DNA of 52,361 nucleotides from assembly GCA_045658965.1 (NCBI GenBank), contig JAZOVZ010000070.1:1-52361 (forward strand), written 5' to 3'. Origin of the DNA: SVQP01 sp045658965. GTDB taxonomy: Bacteria; Bacillota; Clostridia; Oscillospirales; CAG-272. The notes below the pieces were generated by a model. It searched no databases. It had not been told where the DNA came from and was given only the letters and a program-made list of their open reading frames with translations. This document shows, piece after piece, positions 39,326 to 47,296 of this stretch (position 1 is its first letter; every line of letters starts with the position of its first letter). A program made the translations under genes and the position numbers.

Positions 39326-40309
39326 TTATTGAATGGTCAATTCAATCTCAACAGCTTCACCGGTGGGGTTGGTGATGGTCAGCTCAAAGCTGTCCCAACC
39401 TTCATTGGGACCGGGGATGAACTGTACGCGATCGTTGCCGTTGATGGTGTCAGCAGGCAGCGTGTAGTTGCCTGCAACTACGGTGCAGTTCGCAGAGTTT
39501 TTAATGGTCATGGTCTTGCCACCGTAGTTGGTGATCATGAACTTGTAAACGCCGTTTGTGTCAATGGTAACCTTACCGTTAGTGCCGTTGAATTCAACAA
39601 CCTCGATAGGCTGTACGGGGTCAACCTGTGTAATGTTCAGGGTGATTTCCTTGATCAGCTCCTCGTTGCCTGCGGTATCCTTAGCGTAAACGCGAAGGGT
39701 ATGCGTGCCTGCGCCCAAGCCTTCCAGAGGAATGTCGAACTGGAATCTGCATGCGCTGAGCGCACCGGGGCAGTTGTTCTTGATGTGATCCTGTACGCCT
39801 ACCTCTGCGGTAAAGGTGAAGCTTGCATCATAAACGTGCTCACCGTCATTGAAGCTGTAGCCAACGGTGCCCTCGGTCTCGGTGAAGTATGCGATCCAAC
39901 CGTAGAGGGAGAGAGCGGTATCGTTGGTGTCAATATTTGCAACACCGTTCCAGGAGTTGTATTCACCGCCGTTGTTTACAATGGGCTTGCCTATAACGGG
40001 ATGTACGGTGGACAGGGAATCCCAGGACATAGCCGCGATGACCTTTACGGGATCGGGAGTAGGCTCGGTGGTGACTTCCTCGGTAGAGGTTTCAGCGTCG
40101 GGCTCGGTGGTCTGTTCCTCGGTGGAGGTTTCAGCGTCGGGCTCGGTGGTCACTTCCTCGGTAGTGGTTTCAGCGGGCGCATTGGTGCCTGCTTCGGTGG
40201 TGGTTTCTGCATCGGTGCTTTGCTCAGGGTTGTCGGGAGTGGTCTCGCAAGCAACCAAAGCAACCGAGAATACCATGCAAAGAGCCAGTAAAATCAGTAA
40301 CTTTTTCAT
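39326..40309 (-). CDS. Cell-surface lipoprotein with acidic Thr/Glu repeat stalk
   Basis: 327 residues. The signal peptide ends in a lipobox (VALVAC, Cys about residue 21). A low-complexity stalk (about 22-85) has tandem TTEPDAETSTEE units, which suits a spacer through the cell wall. A beta-sandwich-like module (about 90-225) ends in GLGAGTHTLRVYAKDTAGNEELIKEITLNIT, an Ig-like pattern. A second module (about 230-327) includes GVYKFMITNYGGKTMTIKNS. It has no catalytic motif I recognise. A role in adhesion or carbohydrate binding is possible but unproven. Single-gene unit with its own promoter and terminator. Confidence 0.8.
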   Translation of the reverse strand: MKKLLILLALCMVFSVALVACETTPDNPEQSTDAETTTEAGTNAPAETTTEEVTTEPDAETSTEEQTTEPDAETSTEEVTTEPTPDPVKVIAAMSWDSLSTVHPVIGKPIVNNGGEYNSWNGVANIDTNDTALSLYGWIAYFTETEGTVGYSFNDGEHVYDASFTFTAEVGVQDHIKNNCPGALSACRFQFDIPLEGLGAGTHTLRVYAKDTAGNEELIKEITLNITQVDPVQPIEVVEFNGTNGKVTIDTNGVYKFMITNYGGKTMTIKNSANCTVVAGNYTLPADTINGNDRVQFIPGPNEGWDSFELTITNPTGEAVEIELTIQ

Positions 40310-40365
40310 TTGGTTTGTTTCCTTTCAAAAATTATTTTTCCCTTGTGGGAACAGTTACGGGGAGC

Positions 40366-40394
40366 ATTATATCACATATTCGCGAAAAATGCAA
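40366..40394 (-). promoter_or_regulatory. Promoter of the surface lipoprotein gene
   Basis: TTGCAT (40389-40394) and TATAAT (40366-40371) on the minus strand, 17 bp apart. Confidence 0.75.
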
Positions 40395-40532
40395 GAGGAA
40401 ATGTAAATGTTGTGATTTGTGCGATTGTACGGCTACCCCAAAAATAGTGCTTACAAAAATTTTTCAACTTTTTTTGAAAACCGTGAACTTTTCCATCAAA
40501 AAATGCGTCTATATAGGTAAAGGTACTTTATC

Positions 40533-40561
40533 TTGACACAAAACGCGCAATATGGTACAAT
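40533..40561 (+). promoter_or_regulatory. Promoter of the HTH-membrane protein operon
   Basis: TTGACA (40533-40538) and TACAAT (40556-40561) are 17 bp apart, 31 nt before the ATG at 40593. Confidence 0.75.
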
Positions 40562-40592
40562 GGAATTGCAAAGATAAAAGGGAGGAAACATC

Positions 40593-41276
40593 ATGAGATG
40601 CATGGGAAAATTGATTCGCTCGTACAGAGTAAAAAAGCAAATGACCGTACAGGACGTGGCGGCGGCACTTGGCGTAAACGAGCGTCTTGTGACCAAATGG
40701 GAAACGGGCAGAGCTATGCCCGATGCACCCATGATCGAGCAGCTTTCCGCCCTTTTGGATATCCCCGGCAGTGCGTGGATCAGCACGACCATGCACGGAC
40801 TTCATTGCCAAAGGCGCAGCCTGCTGATTACGGTGCTTGCCTTGCTGCTTGCTGTTTTGCTTGCACTCGGGGGCATCGGCATGTACGCAAGGCAGATTTT
40901 GGAGCGCATGGAATACGTACTGTACGGTGGCTTTGGTGCTTTGGCAAGCAATTATGCCGTAAGCGTGTCTATGACGGAGCTGATTGCCACCCCCGAGCGG
41001 TATCACGGCGTCAGGGTGCGCTTGATCGCCGTGGGTAATCTTGAGTTTGAGGGGAACTACATCAGCACCGATAAAGAAGCATGGGAAAACCATACCACTG
41101 ACATAATCTGGGTCGAGCTTGGTGAGGAGCTGGAGCCGTATTACGAGAGATTGCAAAGATATAACGGCGAATATGTGATCATTGAAGGTGTGTTTGATAT
41201 GTACGACAAAGGACATTTTGCAATGTTCCAAGGCGCTTTACATGATGTGGATCGATATGAATTGTGGAATCTGTAA
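40593..41276 (+). CDS. Membrane-tethered XRE-type HTH protein
   Basis: 227 residues. The N-terminal helix-turn-helix (about 5-62) reads IRSYRVKKQMTVQDVAAALGVNERLVTKWETGRAMPD. One membrane helix (about 75-97) follows. The outer domain (about 105-227) includes YHGVRVRLIAVGNLEFEGNYIS and YNGEYVIIEGVFDM, an OB-fold-like pattern. The layout places DNA binding inside and a sensor-like domain outside, so one-component transmembrane signalling is plausible. GGGAGG lies 7 nt before the first ATG; a second in-frame ATG nine nt later is possible. It is followed after 15 nt by a lipoprotein gene. Confidence 0.8.
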   Translation: MRCMGKLIRSYRVKKQMTVQDVAAALGVNERLVTKWETGRAMPDAPMIEQLSALLDIPGSAWISTTMHGLHCQRRSLLITVLALLLAVLLALGGIGMYARQILERMEYVLYGGFGALASNYAVSVSMTELIATPERYHGVRVRLIAVGNLEFEGNYISTDKEAWENHTTDIIWVELGEELEPYYERLQRYNGEYVIIEGVFDMYDKGHFAMFQGALHDVDRYELWNL

Positions 41277-41291
41277 GAGAGGGGAAAAAGT

Positions 41292-41714
41292 ATGAAAAAA
41301 GCACTGAAAATATGGATGCTTGCACTGATAATGTTTCTTTGCCTGTCCGTGCTTTGTGCGTGTGACAGCGATCCGTATAGAGGTCGTCGCCCGACCGACC
41401 AAAAGAACACCGAATGGGTGTGTGAGGAATATCAGATGTCGTTCGAGGTTGACGACGAGGGAAGGGTGAAAAATGCCGTTCTCAACATCAATGATACGGA
41501 ACGTACGTTTGATCTTTTGTGGGAAGGCGTCCCCAATCCAATCATGCCCGATGTGGTTGTTTTTGATCCGCAAGACCTTGAAGGGGACAGCTCGCTCTTT
41601 TCGGGAGATTGCAAATTCGCAAGAAATTATTTTGAGATTACGGTTACGAATGACCCATATGGGTTTTTCCCCGAGGGCTGCACGCTGCGCTTTGAGCGGG
41701 TAGATGGGGAATAA
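41292..41714 (+). CDS. Small lipoprotein of unknown function
   Basis: 140 residues. The signal peptide ends in a lipobox (SVLCAC, Cys about residue 24). The mature part has alternating beta-like segments (YQMSFEVDDEGRVKNAVLNI, NYFEITVTNDPYGFFPEGCTLRFERV) that suggest a small beta-barrel or lipocalin-like domain. I recognise no family for certain. It lies 15 nt after the membrane-tethered HTH protein and the two are likely co-transcribed, so it could be its partner outside the membrane. AGGGG precedes the ATG. Confidence 0.75.
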   Translation: MKKALKIWMLALIMFLCLSVLCACDSDPYRGRRPTDQKNTEWVCEEYQMSFEVDDEGRVKNAVLNINDTERTFDLLWEGVPNPIMPDVVVFDPQDLEGDSSLFSGDCKFARNYFEITVTNDPYGFFPEGCTLRFERVDGE

Positions 41715-41723
41715 GCATTTATG

Positions 41724-41751
41724 CAGACAGCCCGGGACGCATGTCCCTGCA
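41724..41751. repeat. Degenerate single unit of repeat family A
   Basis: CAGACAGCCCGGGACGCATG followed by TCCCTGC resembles the family A unit (ACAGTCGAGGACGCCTGTCCCTAC) with several changes. It probably is an old copy. Confidence 0.4.
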
Positions 41752-41764
41752 AAAATGAAAGAGC

Positions 41765-41792
41765 AAAGGCGTACCTTGCGGTACGCCTTTTT
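41765..41792 (+). terminator. Terminator of the HTH-lipoprotein operon
   Basis: Stem AAAGGCGTACC/GGTACGCCTTT with loop TTGC and T5 on the plus strand. Confidence 0.9.
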
Positions 41793-41829
41793 CCTTGCCA
41801 AATTTTTCTTTCAAACCCTGCTTGCTTGG

Positions 41830-41858
41830 TTGACAAAATCCGCACAATACTTTATAAT
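41830..41858 (+). promoter_or_regulatory. Promoter of the MBOAT-DHHW-glycosidase operon
   Basis: TTGACA (41830-41835) and TATAAT (41853-41858), 17 bp apart, both perfect consensus. Confidence 0.85.
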
Positions 41859-41933
41859 ATATTTATACTTTAGAATAATTCCCGGTTTTTACGGAAACCA
41901 TGAACATACAGAATTTACTCAAAGGAGCTTGCC

Positions 41934-43346
41934 GTGGTCTTTTCGTCTCTGATCTTTTTGTTTGCATATCTGCCGCTGACGCTGGCTGCGTACTACGTTT
42001 TTCCGCGTAAATGGAGAAACGTGGTACTTTTCGTGCTGTCGCTGGTATTTTACGGCTGGGGCGAGCCCTTATACATCCTTTTGATGATGGCATCCATTAC
42101 GGTGGCGTACGTGGGCGGCTTCTTTATCGAAAAATACCGCCATACCTCCCCCAAAAAGTGCAAGGCGGCAATGATCCTCTCGCTTGCGCTCAACCTGTCG
42201 TTTTTGCTGTTCTTCAAATACTTCAACTTTACCATGGAAACACTGGCAATCATCCCGTTCCTCTCGGGAATTGCCAAGCCGATCCAGGGTCTTTCGCTGC
42301 CCGTGGGCATTTCGTTCTACACCTTCCAGATCATGTCCTATACTATTGATCTGTACCGCCGCGAGACCGAGGTGCAAAAGAACTATATCGCCTTTGGCAC
42401 CTACGTCACGCTGTTCCCGCAGCTGATCGCAGGTCCTATCGTGCGTTACCGGGACGTGGACGATCAGCTGATCGGCCGCCGCGAGAATTTAGCCGACTTT
42501 GCAGCAGGCGTGCGCCGTTTTTGCGCGGGTCTTGCCAAAAAGGTGCTGCTTGGTGACGGCGCGGCTTCCGCGTTCCGTTATTTCTCGGCGGCTGCCGGCT
42601 TTGAGCACACCGCGCTTGGCGCGTGGATGACCGTCATTTGCTACACTTTGCACATCTATTACGACTTTTCGGGATACTCCGACATGGCGATTGGTCTTGG
42701 TATGATGTTCGGCTTCAAATTCCCCGAGAACTTCAATTACCCTTATATTTCAAGGAGTATTACAGAATTCTGGCGTCGCTGGCACATCACGCTCTCCACG
42801 TGGTTTCGCGAGTACGTGTATATCCCCCTTGGCGGCAACCGAAAGGGAAAGGCGCGCCAGTATCTCAACCTCGCCGCAGTCTGGTTGCTGACGGGGCTTT
42901 GGCACGGCGCATCCTGGAATTTCGTGCTTTGGGGCGCGTATTTCTTAGTCATTTTGGTCGTGGAAAAGGCGTTCTTGCTCAAAGCGTTTGAAAAAGTGCC
43001 GCGCGTCTTGACGCACGCCTATGCGCTCTTGCTGATCTGCATTGGTTGGATCATTTTCGCATTCCCCAACCTTTCCGAGGGCTGGGCGATCTTTACGGGC
43101 ATGTGGGGCATCGGCACGGTAGGTTTTGCGTCTCCCATCGCGCTGTACGAGGCGTTGCGCTATCTGCCGCTGCTGATCGTGTGCTTTGTAGGCGTTACAC
43201 CTCTGCCCAAAAAGCTGTTTGACAAGATCAAGGATAAGCCGCTTGTGGCGAGCGTTACCCCCGTAGCGTGTGCGCTTGTGCTCGTGCTTTGCACGGCGTA
43301 CCTGGTGGACTCCACCTTCAGCCCGTTCCTTTACTATATTTTCTGA
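41934..43346 (+). CDS. MBOAT-family O-acyltransferase (AlgI/DltB-like)
   Basis: 470 residues with roughly ten membrane helices. It starts at GTG with AAAGGAG upstream. MBOAT hallmarks are PVGISFYTFQIMSYTIDLYR, YYDFSGYSDMAIGLG, ITEFWRRWHITLSTWFREYVYIPLGGN and the catalytic His324 in TGLWHGASWNF. These enzymes move acyl (usually acetyl) groups across the membrane onto extracellular polysaccharide or teichoic acid. The following DHHW-type gene encodes the usual AlgJ/AlgX-like partner, so surface-polysaccharide O-acetylation is the likely job. The polymer acted on is unknown. Confidence 0.92.
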   Translation: MVFSSLIFLFAYLPLTLAAYYVFPRKWRNVVLFVLSLVFYGWGEPLYILLMMASITVAYVGGFFIEKYRHTSPKKCKAAMILSLALNLSFLLFFKYFNFTMETLAIIPFLSGIAKPIQGLSLPVGISFYTFQIMSYTIDLYRRETEVQKNYIAFGTYVTLFPQLIAGPIVRYRDVDDQLIGRRENLADFAAGVRRFCAGLAKKVLLGDGAASAFRYFSAAAGFEHTALGAWMTVICYTLHIYYDFSGYSDMAIGLGMMFGFKFPENFNYPYISRSITEFWRRWHITLSTWFREYVYIPLGGNRKGKARQYLNLAAVWLLTGLWHGASWNFVLWGAYFLVILVVEKAFLLKAFEKVPRVLTHAYALLLICIGWIIFAFPNLSEGWAIFTGMWGIGTVGFASPIALYEALRYLPLLIVCFVGVTPLPKKLFDKIKDKPLVASVTPVACALVLVLCTAYLVDSTFSPFLYYIF

Positions 43347-43356
43347 GGAGGTAAGC

Positions 43357-44553
43357 ATGAAAAATCAAAAAATCATTCATATACTGACCGTCGTGCTGTT
43401 CGTGCTGCCTCTGCTTCTCGGGCTCGTCCTGTTTATCGCGCAGCCCGACAACGACTTTTCCGAGGAAGAAAACCGCAGCCTGCAGACCTTTCCCAAGTTG
43501 ACTTGGGCAACGCTCAAGGACGGCAAATTCGGTTCGGACATGAACGAATACTTTGCCGACCAGTTTCCCGTGCGTGACGCTTTGGTGGGCATCAAGGGCA
43601 TTGCCGAGCTGGCGATCGGCAAACAGGGCAACAACGGCGTGGCTTTAGGCAAGGACGGCGTGCTTGCCGTGCGCTGGTTTGATTCTTACGTGGATCGCCT
43701 GACCCGTGTATACGACACCGACTACTATTCCAAGGACAGCGTTGCCGCGCAGACAAACGCGCTGAATCAGCTTAGCGCAGACCTTGCCGCGCAAGGGTTA
43801 GAGCTGACCGTGGTGATCCCGCCTCGCACGCTGGACGTGTACGGTGCGCAGACAAGCTATCCCGCAGAGATGGCAGAGAGCTTGTGGGCGGATATCGACG
43901 CAGGGCTTGACAAATCGGTCAATTATATCGACCTGCGCAAGCTCATGCAAAACGCCACCGAAAACGGCGAATACGTGTACTACCGCACCGACCACCATTG
44001 GACGACCAAGGGCGCGTACCTTGCTTATACCGAGCTGATGGCGCATTGGGGCAGGGAAGCCGATATCATTCCCGAAAGTGTGTTCGAGATCGAAACCGTC
44101 GAGGAGTTCTACGGCACGACCTGGTCGCGCGCGGGGCTGAAATTCATCGCGCCCGACACCTTGGAGATCTGGCACTTTGAGGGCGAGGACGGCTACACCG
44201 TCACCGATCCCGCTACCGGTAAGAGCTTTTCGGGCTTTTATAATCGCGCGTATCTTGCCAAAAAAGATAAGTATTCCGCATTTTTGGACGGCACGCACGG
44301 CGTGCTGACCGTGACAAAAAACACGGGCGAGGACAGACCTGTGCTGCTTGTGCTCAAGGATTCCTTCTTTAACAGCACCGTGCCTTTTCTGGCGCAGCAT
44401 TATGACCTTGTCGTGGTCAACCTCTCCGTGGGCGGTGTCAAGCCGCTTTCCGAGTACGTAGAGCAGTACGGCTGTGACGGCGTGCTGATCATGTACAACG
44501 GTGAAAATATCATGGAAAATAACGCACTGGCAACGCTGATCTATCAAAAATAA
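43357..44553 (+). CDS. DHHW-motif protein, AlgJ/AlgX/DltD-like partner of the MBOAT protein
   Basis: 398 residues from the ATG at 43357 (GAGGAGG upstream). A signal-anchor helix (about 7-27) is followed by SEEENRSLQTFPKLTW and DQFPVRDALVGIKG. The SGNH-like fold carries YRTDHHWTTKGAYLAY (Asp212-His213-His214-Trp215), the DHHW motif, and a later LKDSFFNSTVPFLAQHY. In alginate and related systems such proteins finish the acetyl transfer outside the membrane. It starts 10 nt after the MBOAT gene, so they form a functional pair. I infer that the protein works on an extracellular glycan. Confidence 0.9.
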   Translation: MKNQKIIHILTVVLFVLPLLLGLVLFIAQPDNDFSEEENRSLQTFPKLTWATLKDGKFGSDMNEYFADQFPVRDALVGIKGIAELAIGKQGNNGVALGKDGVLAVRWFDSYVDRLTRVYDTDYYSKDSVAAQTNALNQLSADLAAQGLELTVVIPPRTLDVYGAQTSYPAEMAESLWADIDAGLDKSVNYIDLRKLMQNATENGEYVYYRTDHHWTTKGAYLAYTELMAHWGREADIIPESVFEIETVEEFYGTTWSRAGLKFIAPDTLEIWHFEGEDGYTVTDPATGKSFSGFYNRAYLAKKDKYSAFLDGTHGVLTVTKNTGEDRPVLLVLKDSFFNSTVPFLAQHYDLVVVNLSVGGVKPLSEYVEQYGCDGVLIMYNGENIMENNALATLIYQK

Positions 44554-44573
44554 ACCAAGCAGGAGGAAAGAAA

Positions 44574-46796
44574 ATGAGCTTTTGGATTATGGCAGACGAC
44601 CGCCCCGTGACCCCGAAATTCTATTATTTTACTAAGAAATTCAATGCCCCCGCAAAAGCTTCCTTCAAGGTGCGCGTAAGCGGTGACAGCCGATATGCGC
44701 TGTATCTCAACGGGCATCTTGTTTCCGAGGGACCCTGCCAAGGGTCTTCCTACCAAACCTACTTTGAGACAGAGGATCTGACTCCGTATCTGAAAGAGGG
44801 AGAAAATACCCTGCTTGCCAAGGTGCTTTACGTTACCGAGGGCTATTTTATCTCGGTGTTCCGCAACTCGCGCCCTGCATTTTGGCTGGACGGTCAGCTG
44901 TCCGTGGGCTGTGAGACTGTCAGCATCGGTACGGACGCAAGCTGGACGTGCGAGCGTGAGGATGCCTGCGCATTTTCCAATATGCCCGGTATTCATATTT
45001 CGATCCCGCCCTTTGAGCAGTGGAGCGGTGCAAGTATTACGACTCCCGTGCCCGTCTTGCAAGCCTACGAGCCGCAGATCGGCAAAGGCTGCTATAACCT
45101 GTTTGGCTTGAGCGAGACCTACGTGCTCTCTCCGCGTCCCATACCTGCCATGCAGACGGAGGGCTTTTTGCCGCTGCAAAAGGTGCGCTCGGGACAGGGC
45201 TTTGCCGAATACGATGCGGTCGATTACACCACCGCAAAAATCTGCCTTTGCTTCAAGGCGAAAAAGGGCACTAAGGTGCGCCTGATCTGGTCGGAATGCT
45301 ACAGCATAGCAGATGCACAGGGCAATCGGTATAAGGCAAAGAGAGATGCTTACGACCATCCTACGGCAGAGCTGCACGGCGCATATGATACGTTGATCGC
45401 TACGGGCGAGGAGCAGAGCTTTGTACCGTTCTGGTATCGCTCCTTCCGCTTTGTGCGCGTGGAATTTGAAGACCCCGATTTTGAACTGTCTGCGTTTGAT
45501 TACGCGTTTTATCATTATCCCTTGGATAAGGCGGGCGAGTTTTCCTGCTCCGATCCCCGCTATAACCAAATGTGGAAGATCAGCCGCAACACCGTGCTTT
45601 GCTGCATGCACGAGATGTACGTGGATTGCCCGTATTACGAGCAACAGCAATATGATATGGACAGCGCGCTGGAAATGCTGTTTACCCTGCGTATGAGTGC
45701 GGATGATCGCATGCCCTTTAAGTCGATCACCGATTTTGCACATTCGCAAATGGCAGACGGCATGCTGCAGGCAAATTACCCCTCGGTCATGGTGCAGATC
45801 ATTCCCGACTTTACGCTGTTCTGGGTGCTGATGCTGCGCGATTATCTGCGTTACTGCGGATACGGTGCGGACGCACTTGCGCGCGTGCGCTCCATGACAG
45901 GCACGGTTGACCGTGCGCTGGAGGGATTTGAAACGTATATGACCAAGGATGGTTTGATCGGCGTCACTCCCTACTGGCATTTCGTGGACTGGGTACCCGG
46001 TTGGCACGTGGGTGTGCCGAACGGCGGCTTTACCGAGCCCTTGACCGTGACCTCCTTGATGTATGCTGCCGCGCTCAAGGCAGCAGCAGAGATCTGCGAT
46101 GCGGTCGGCAGATCCGGACTTGCTTGTGATTACCGCGCAAGAGCCGCGCAGATGATCAACAACGTGCAAATGCATTGCTACGACGCAGAGGTCGGCTTGT
46201 ACCGCAATACGCCCGATACCGCAGAATATAGCCAGCACACTACGTTGTGGGCGATCCTTTCGGGGGCTGTGAGCGGTGAGGAGGCAGGCAAGCTGCTTGA
46301 CCGCACCTTTGACGGTCACGTGCCCGTCTCTGTCTGCTCCTTCTCCATGAGTCACTATATGTTCCGCGCATTGGAGAGCGGCAATCGCTACGATCAATAT
46401 GCAAAACGCCAGCTGCAGGGTTGGCAGACCATGCTTGACTGGCATTGCACCACCTGGTGCGAAAATCCCGACAGCCCCAGAAGCGAGTGCCACGGCTGGA
46501 GCTCCGCACCCATTTATGAGTTCTCGGCAATGGTGTTGGGCGTTTGCCCCACCGAGGATGGCTATGATGCGGTACGCATCAAGCCTTGCGTGCATGCATA
46601 CGATCTGACGTGGGCAAAGGGAACCGTGCCCACGCCGCACGGCATCATTTGTGTGGCATGGGAAAAGACCGACGGCAAGCTGACGCTGGAGGTCACCCTG
46701 CCCGCGCATTCGACCCTTGCCTGCGAGGTCGTCCTGCCCGACGGCAGCACGCATGCGCAGACCGAGATCACCGCACGTTATAGCTGCGAGCTTTGA
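44574..46796 (+). CDS. GH78-like alpha-L-rhamnosidase (cytoplasmic)
   Basis: 740 residues, no signal peptide, AGGAGG upstream. N-terminal beta-domains contain SGDSRYALYLNGHLVSEGPCQG, like the galactose-binding-type modules in rhamnosidases. The alpha/alpha six-barrel has the region DCPYYEQQQYDMDSALEM, matching the GH78 catalytic segment, then WHFVDWVPGW. A C-terminal beta-domain includes PCVHAYDLTWAKGTVPTPHG. The active-site RER/RDER is replaced by YEQ, so a different but related specificity is likely. It sits 20 nt after the DHHW gene, so its substrate could be a small imported glycoside. Confidence 0.88.
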   Translation: MSFWIMADDRPVTPKFYYFTKKFNAPAKASFKVRVSGDSRYALYLNGHLVSEGPCQGSSYQTYFETEDLTPYLKEGENTLLAKVLYVTEGYFISVFRNSRPAFWLDGQLSVGCETVSIGTDASWTCEREDACAFSNMPGIHISIPPFEQWSGASITTPVPVLQAYEPQIGKGCYNLFGLSETYVLSPRPIPAMQTEGFLPLQKVRSGQGFAEYDAVDYTTAKICLCFKAKKGTKVRLIWSECYSIADAQGNRYKAKRDAYDHPTAELHGAYDTLIATGEEQSFVPFWYRSFRFVRVEFEDPDFELSAFDYAFYHYPLDKAGEFSCSDPRYNQMWKISRNTVLCCMHEMYVDCPYYEQQQYDMDSALEMLFTLRMSADDRMPFKSITDFAHSQMADGMLQANYPSVMVQIIPDFTLFWVLMLRDYLRYCGYGADALARVRSMTGTVDRALEGFETYMTKDGLIGVTPYWHFVDWVPGWHVGVPNGGFTEPLTVTSLMYAAALKAAAEICDAVGRSGLACDYRARAAQMINNVQMHCYDAEVGLYRNTPDTAEYSQHTTLWAILSGAVSGEEAGKLLDRTFDGHVPVSVCSFSMSHYMFRALESGNRYDQYAKRQLQGWQTMLDWHCTTWCENPDSPRSECHGWSSAPIYEFSAMVLGVCPTEDGYDAVRIKPCVHAYDLTWAKGTVPTPHGIICVAWEKTDGKLTLEVTLPAHSTLACEVVLPDGSTHAQTEITARYSCEL

Positions 46797-46818
46797 TTTT
46801 TTAATAAAAAATTGCCAT

Positions 46819-46847
46819 TCATAAAACCTTGATCGTCGTTCAAAATA
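46819..46847 (+). promoter_or_regulatory. Possible sigma-G promoter of the SASP gene
   Basis: TCATA (46819-46823) and CAAAATA (46841-46847), 17 bp apart, match the forespore sigma-G pattern (GHATR, CATNHTA) at most positions. SASP genes are normally sigma-G dependent. Confidence 0.35.
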
Positions 46848-46962
46848 ATAGCAGAGCACGCAAGAGAATTGCGGACTCCATTTAGATAGATGATTTTGAA
46901 ATGAAAAAGGGCAGAGAGCGGAAAACCCCGTTTGCCTGACCCTTGACAAGGAGAATTTAGTT

Positions 46963-47160
46963 ATGGCAAGCAACAAGACACTTGTTCCCGAAGCAAAGCA
47001 GGCACTTGAGCAGTTCAAGATGCAGGCAGCAAACGAAGTAGGCGTAACCCTGAACCAGGGCTACAACGGTCAGCTGACTGCCGCACAGGCAGGCTCCATC
47101 GGCGGCCAGATGGTCAAGAAGATGGTAGAGTCCTACGAGAACTCTCTGAAGACCAAGTAA
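46963..47160 (+). CDS. Alpha/beta-type small acid-soluble spore protein
   Basis: 65 residues, typical size. The core VPEAKQALEQFKMQAANEVGV, then GYNGQLTAAQAGSIGGQMVKKMVESYE, is that of DNA-binding alpha/beta SASPs, which coat spore DNA and protect it from UV and heat. At the usual GPR cleavage site the family has a Glu (such as KYEVA or KLEIA), but here it reads KMQAA: Gln21 replaces the Glu. AAGGAG lies before the ATG, and a strong terminator follows. It is an isolated gene between carbohydrate genes. Confidence 0.96.
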   Translation: MASNKTLVPEAKQALEQFKMQAANEVGVTLNQGYNGQLTAAQAGSIGGQMVKKMVESYENSLKTK

Positions 47161-47182
47161 GACGTCTATAGTGAATGACACA

Positions 47183-47216
47183 GGGCGGTCGCGCGAGCGA
47201 TCGCCCAAATTTTTTT
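47183..47216 (+). terminator. Terminator of the SASP gene
   Basis: Stem GGGCGGTCGC/GCGATCGCCC with loop GCGA followed by AAA and T7. Confidence 0.9.
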
Positions 47217-47226
47217 GCAAAAAAGC

Positions 47227-47255
47227 ATGACAAAACGCACAATATATGATATAAT
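47227..47255 (+). promoter_or_regulatory. Promoter of the aminopeptidase operon
   Basis: ATGACA (47227-47232) and TATAAT (47250-47255) are 17 bp apart. Confidence 0.65.
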
Positions 47256-47296
47256 AAATCAAATGAAAAAACAATTCGCGGAAAGGAAGCGTAAAC

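Noticed and set aside
39326..40309. LPXTG-anchored surface protein
   Set aside because: The C-terminus has no LPXTG, hydrophobic segment or basic tail; anchoring is by the N-terminal lipobox.
44544..47018. 824-codon minus-strand frame opposite the first GH78-like gene and the SASP gene
   Set aside because: It overlaps two well supported plus-strand genes with ribosome sites and recognisable motifs, and has no recognisable domain.
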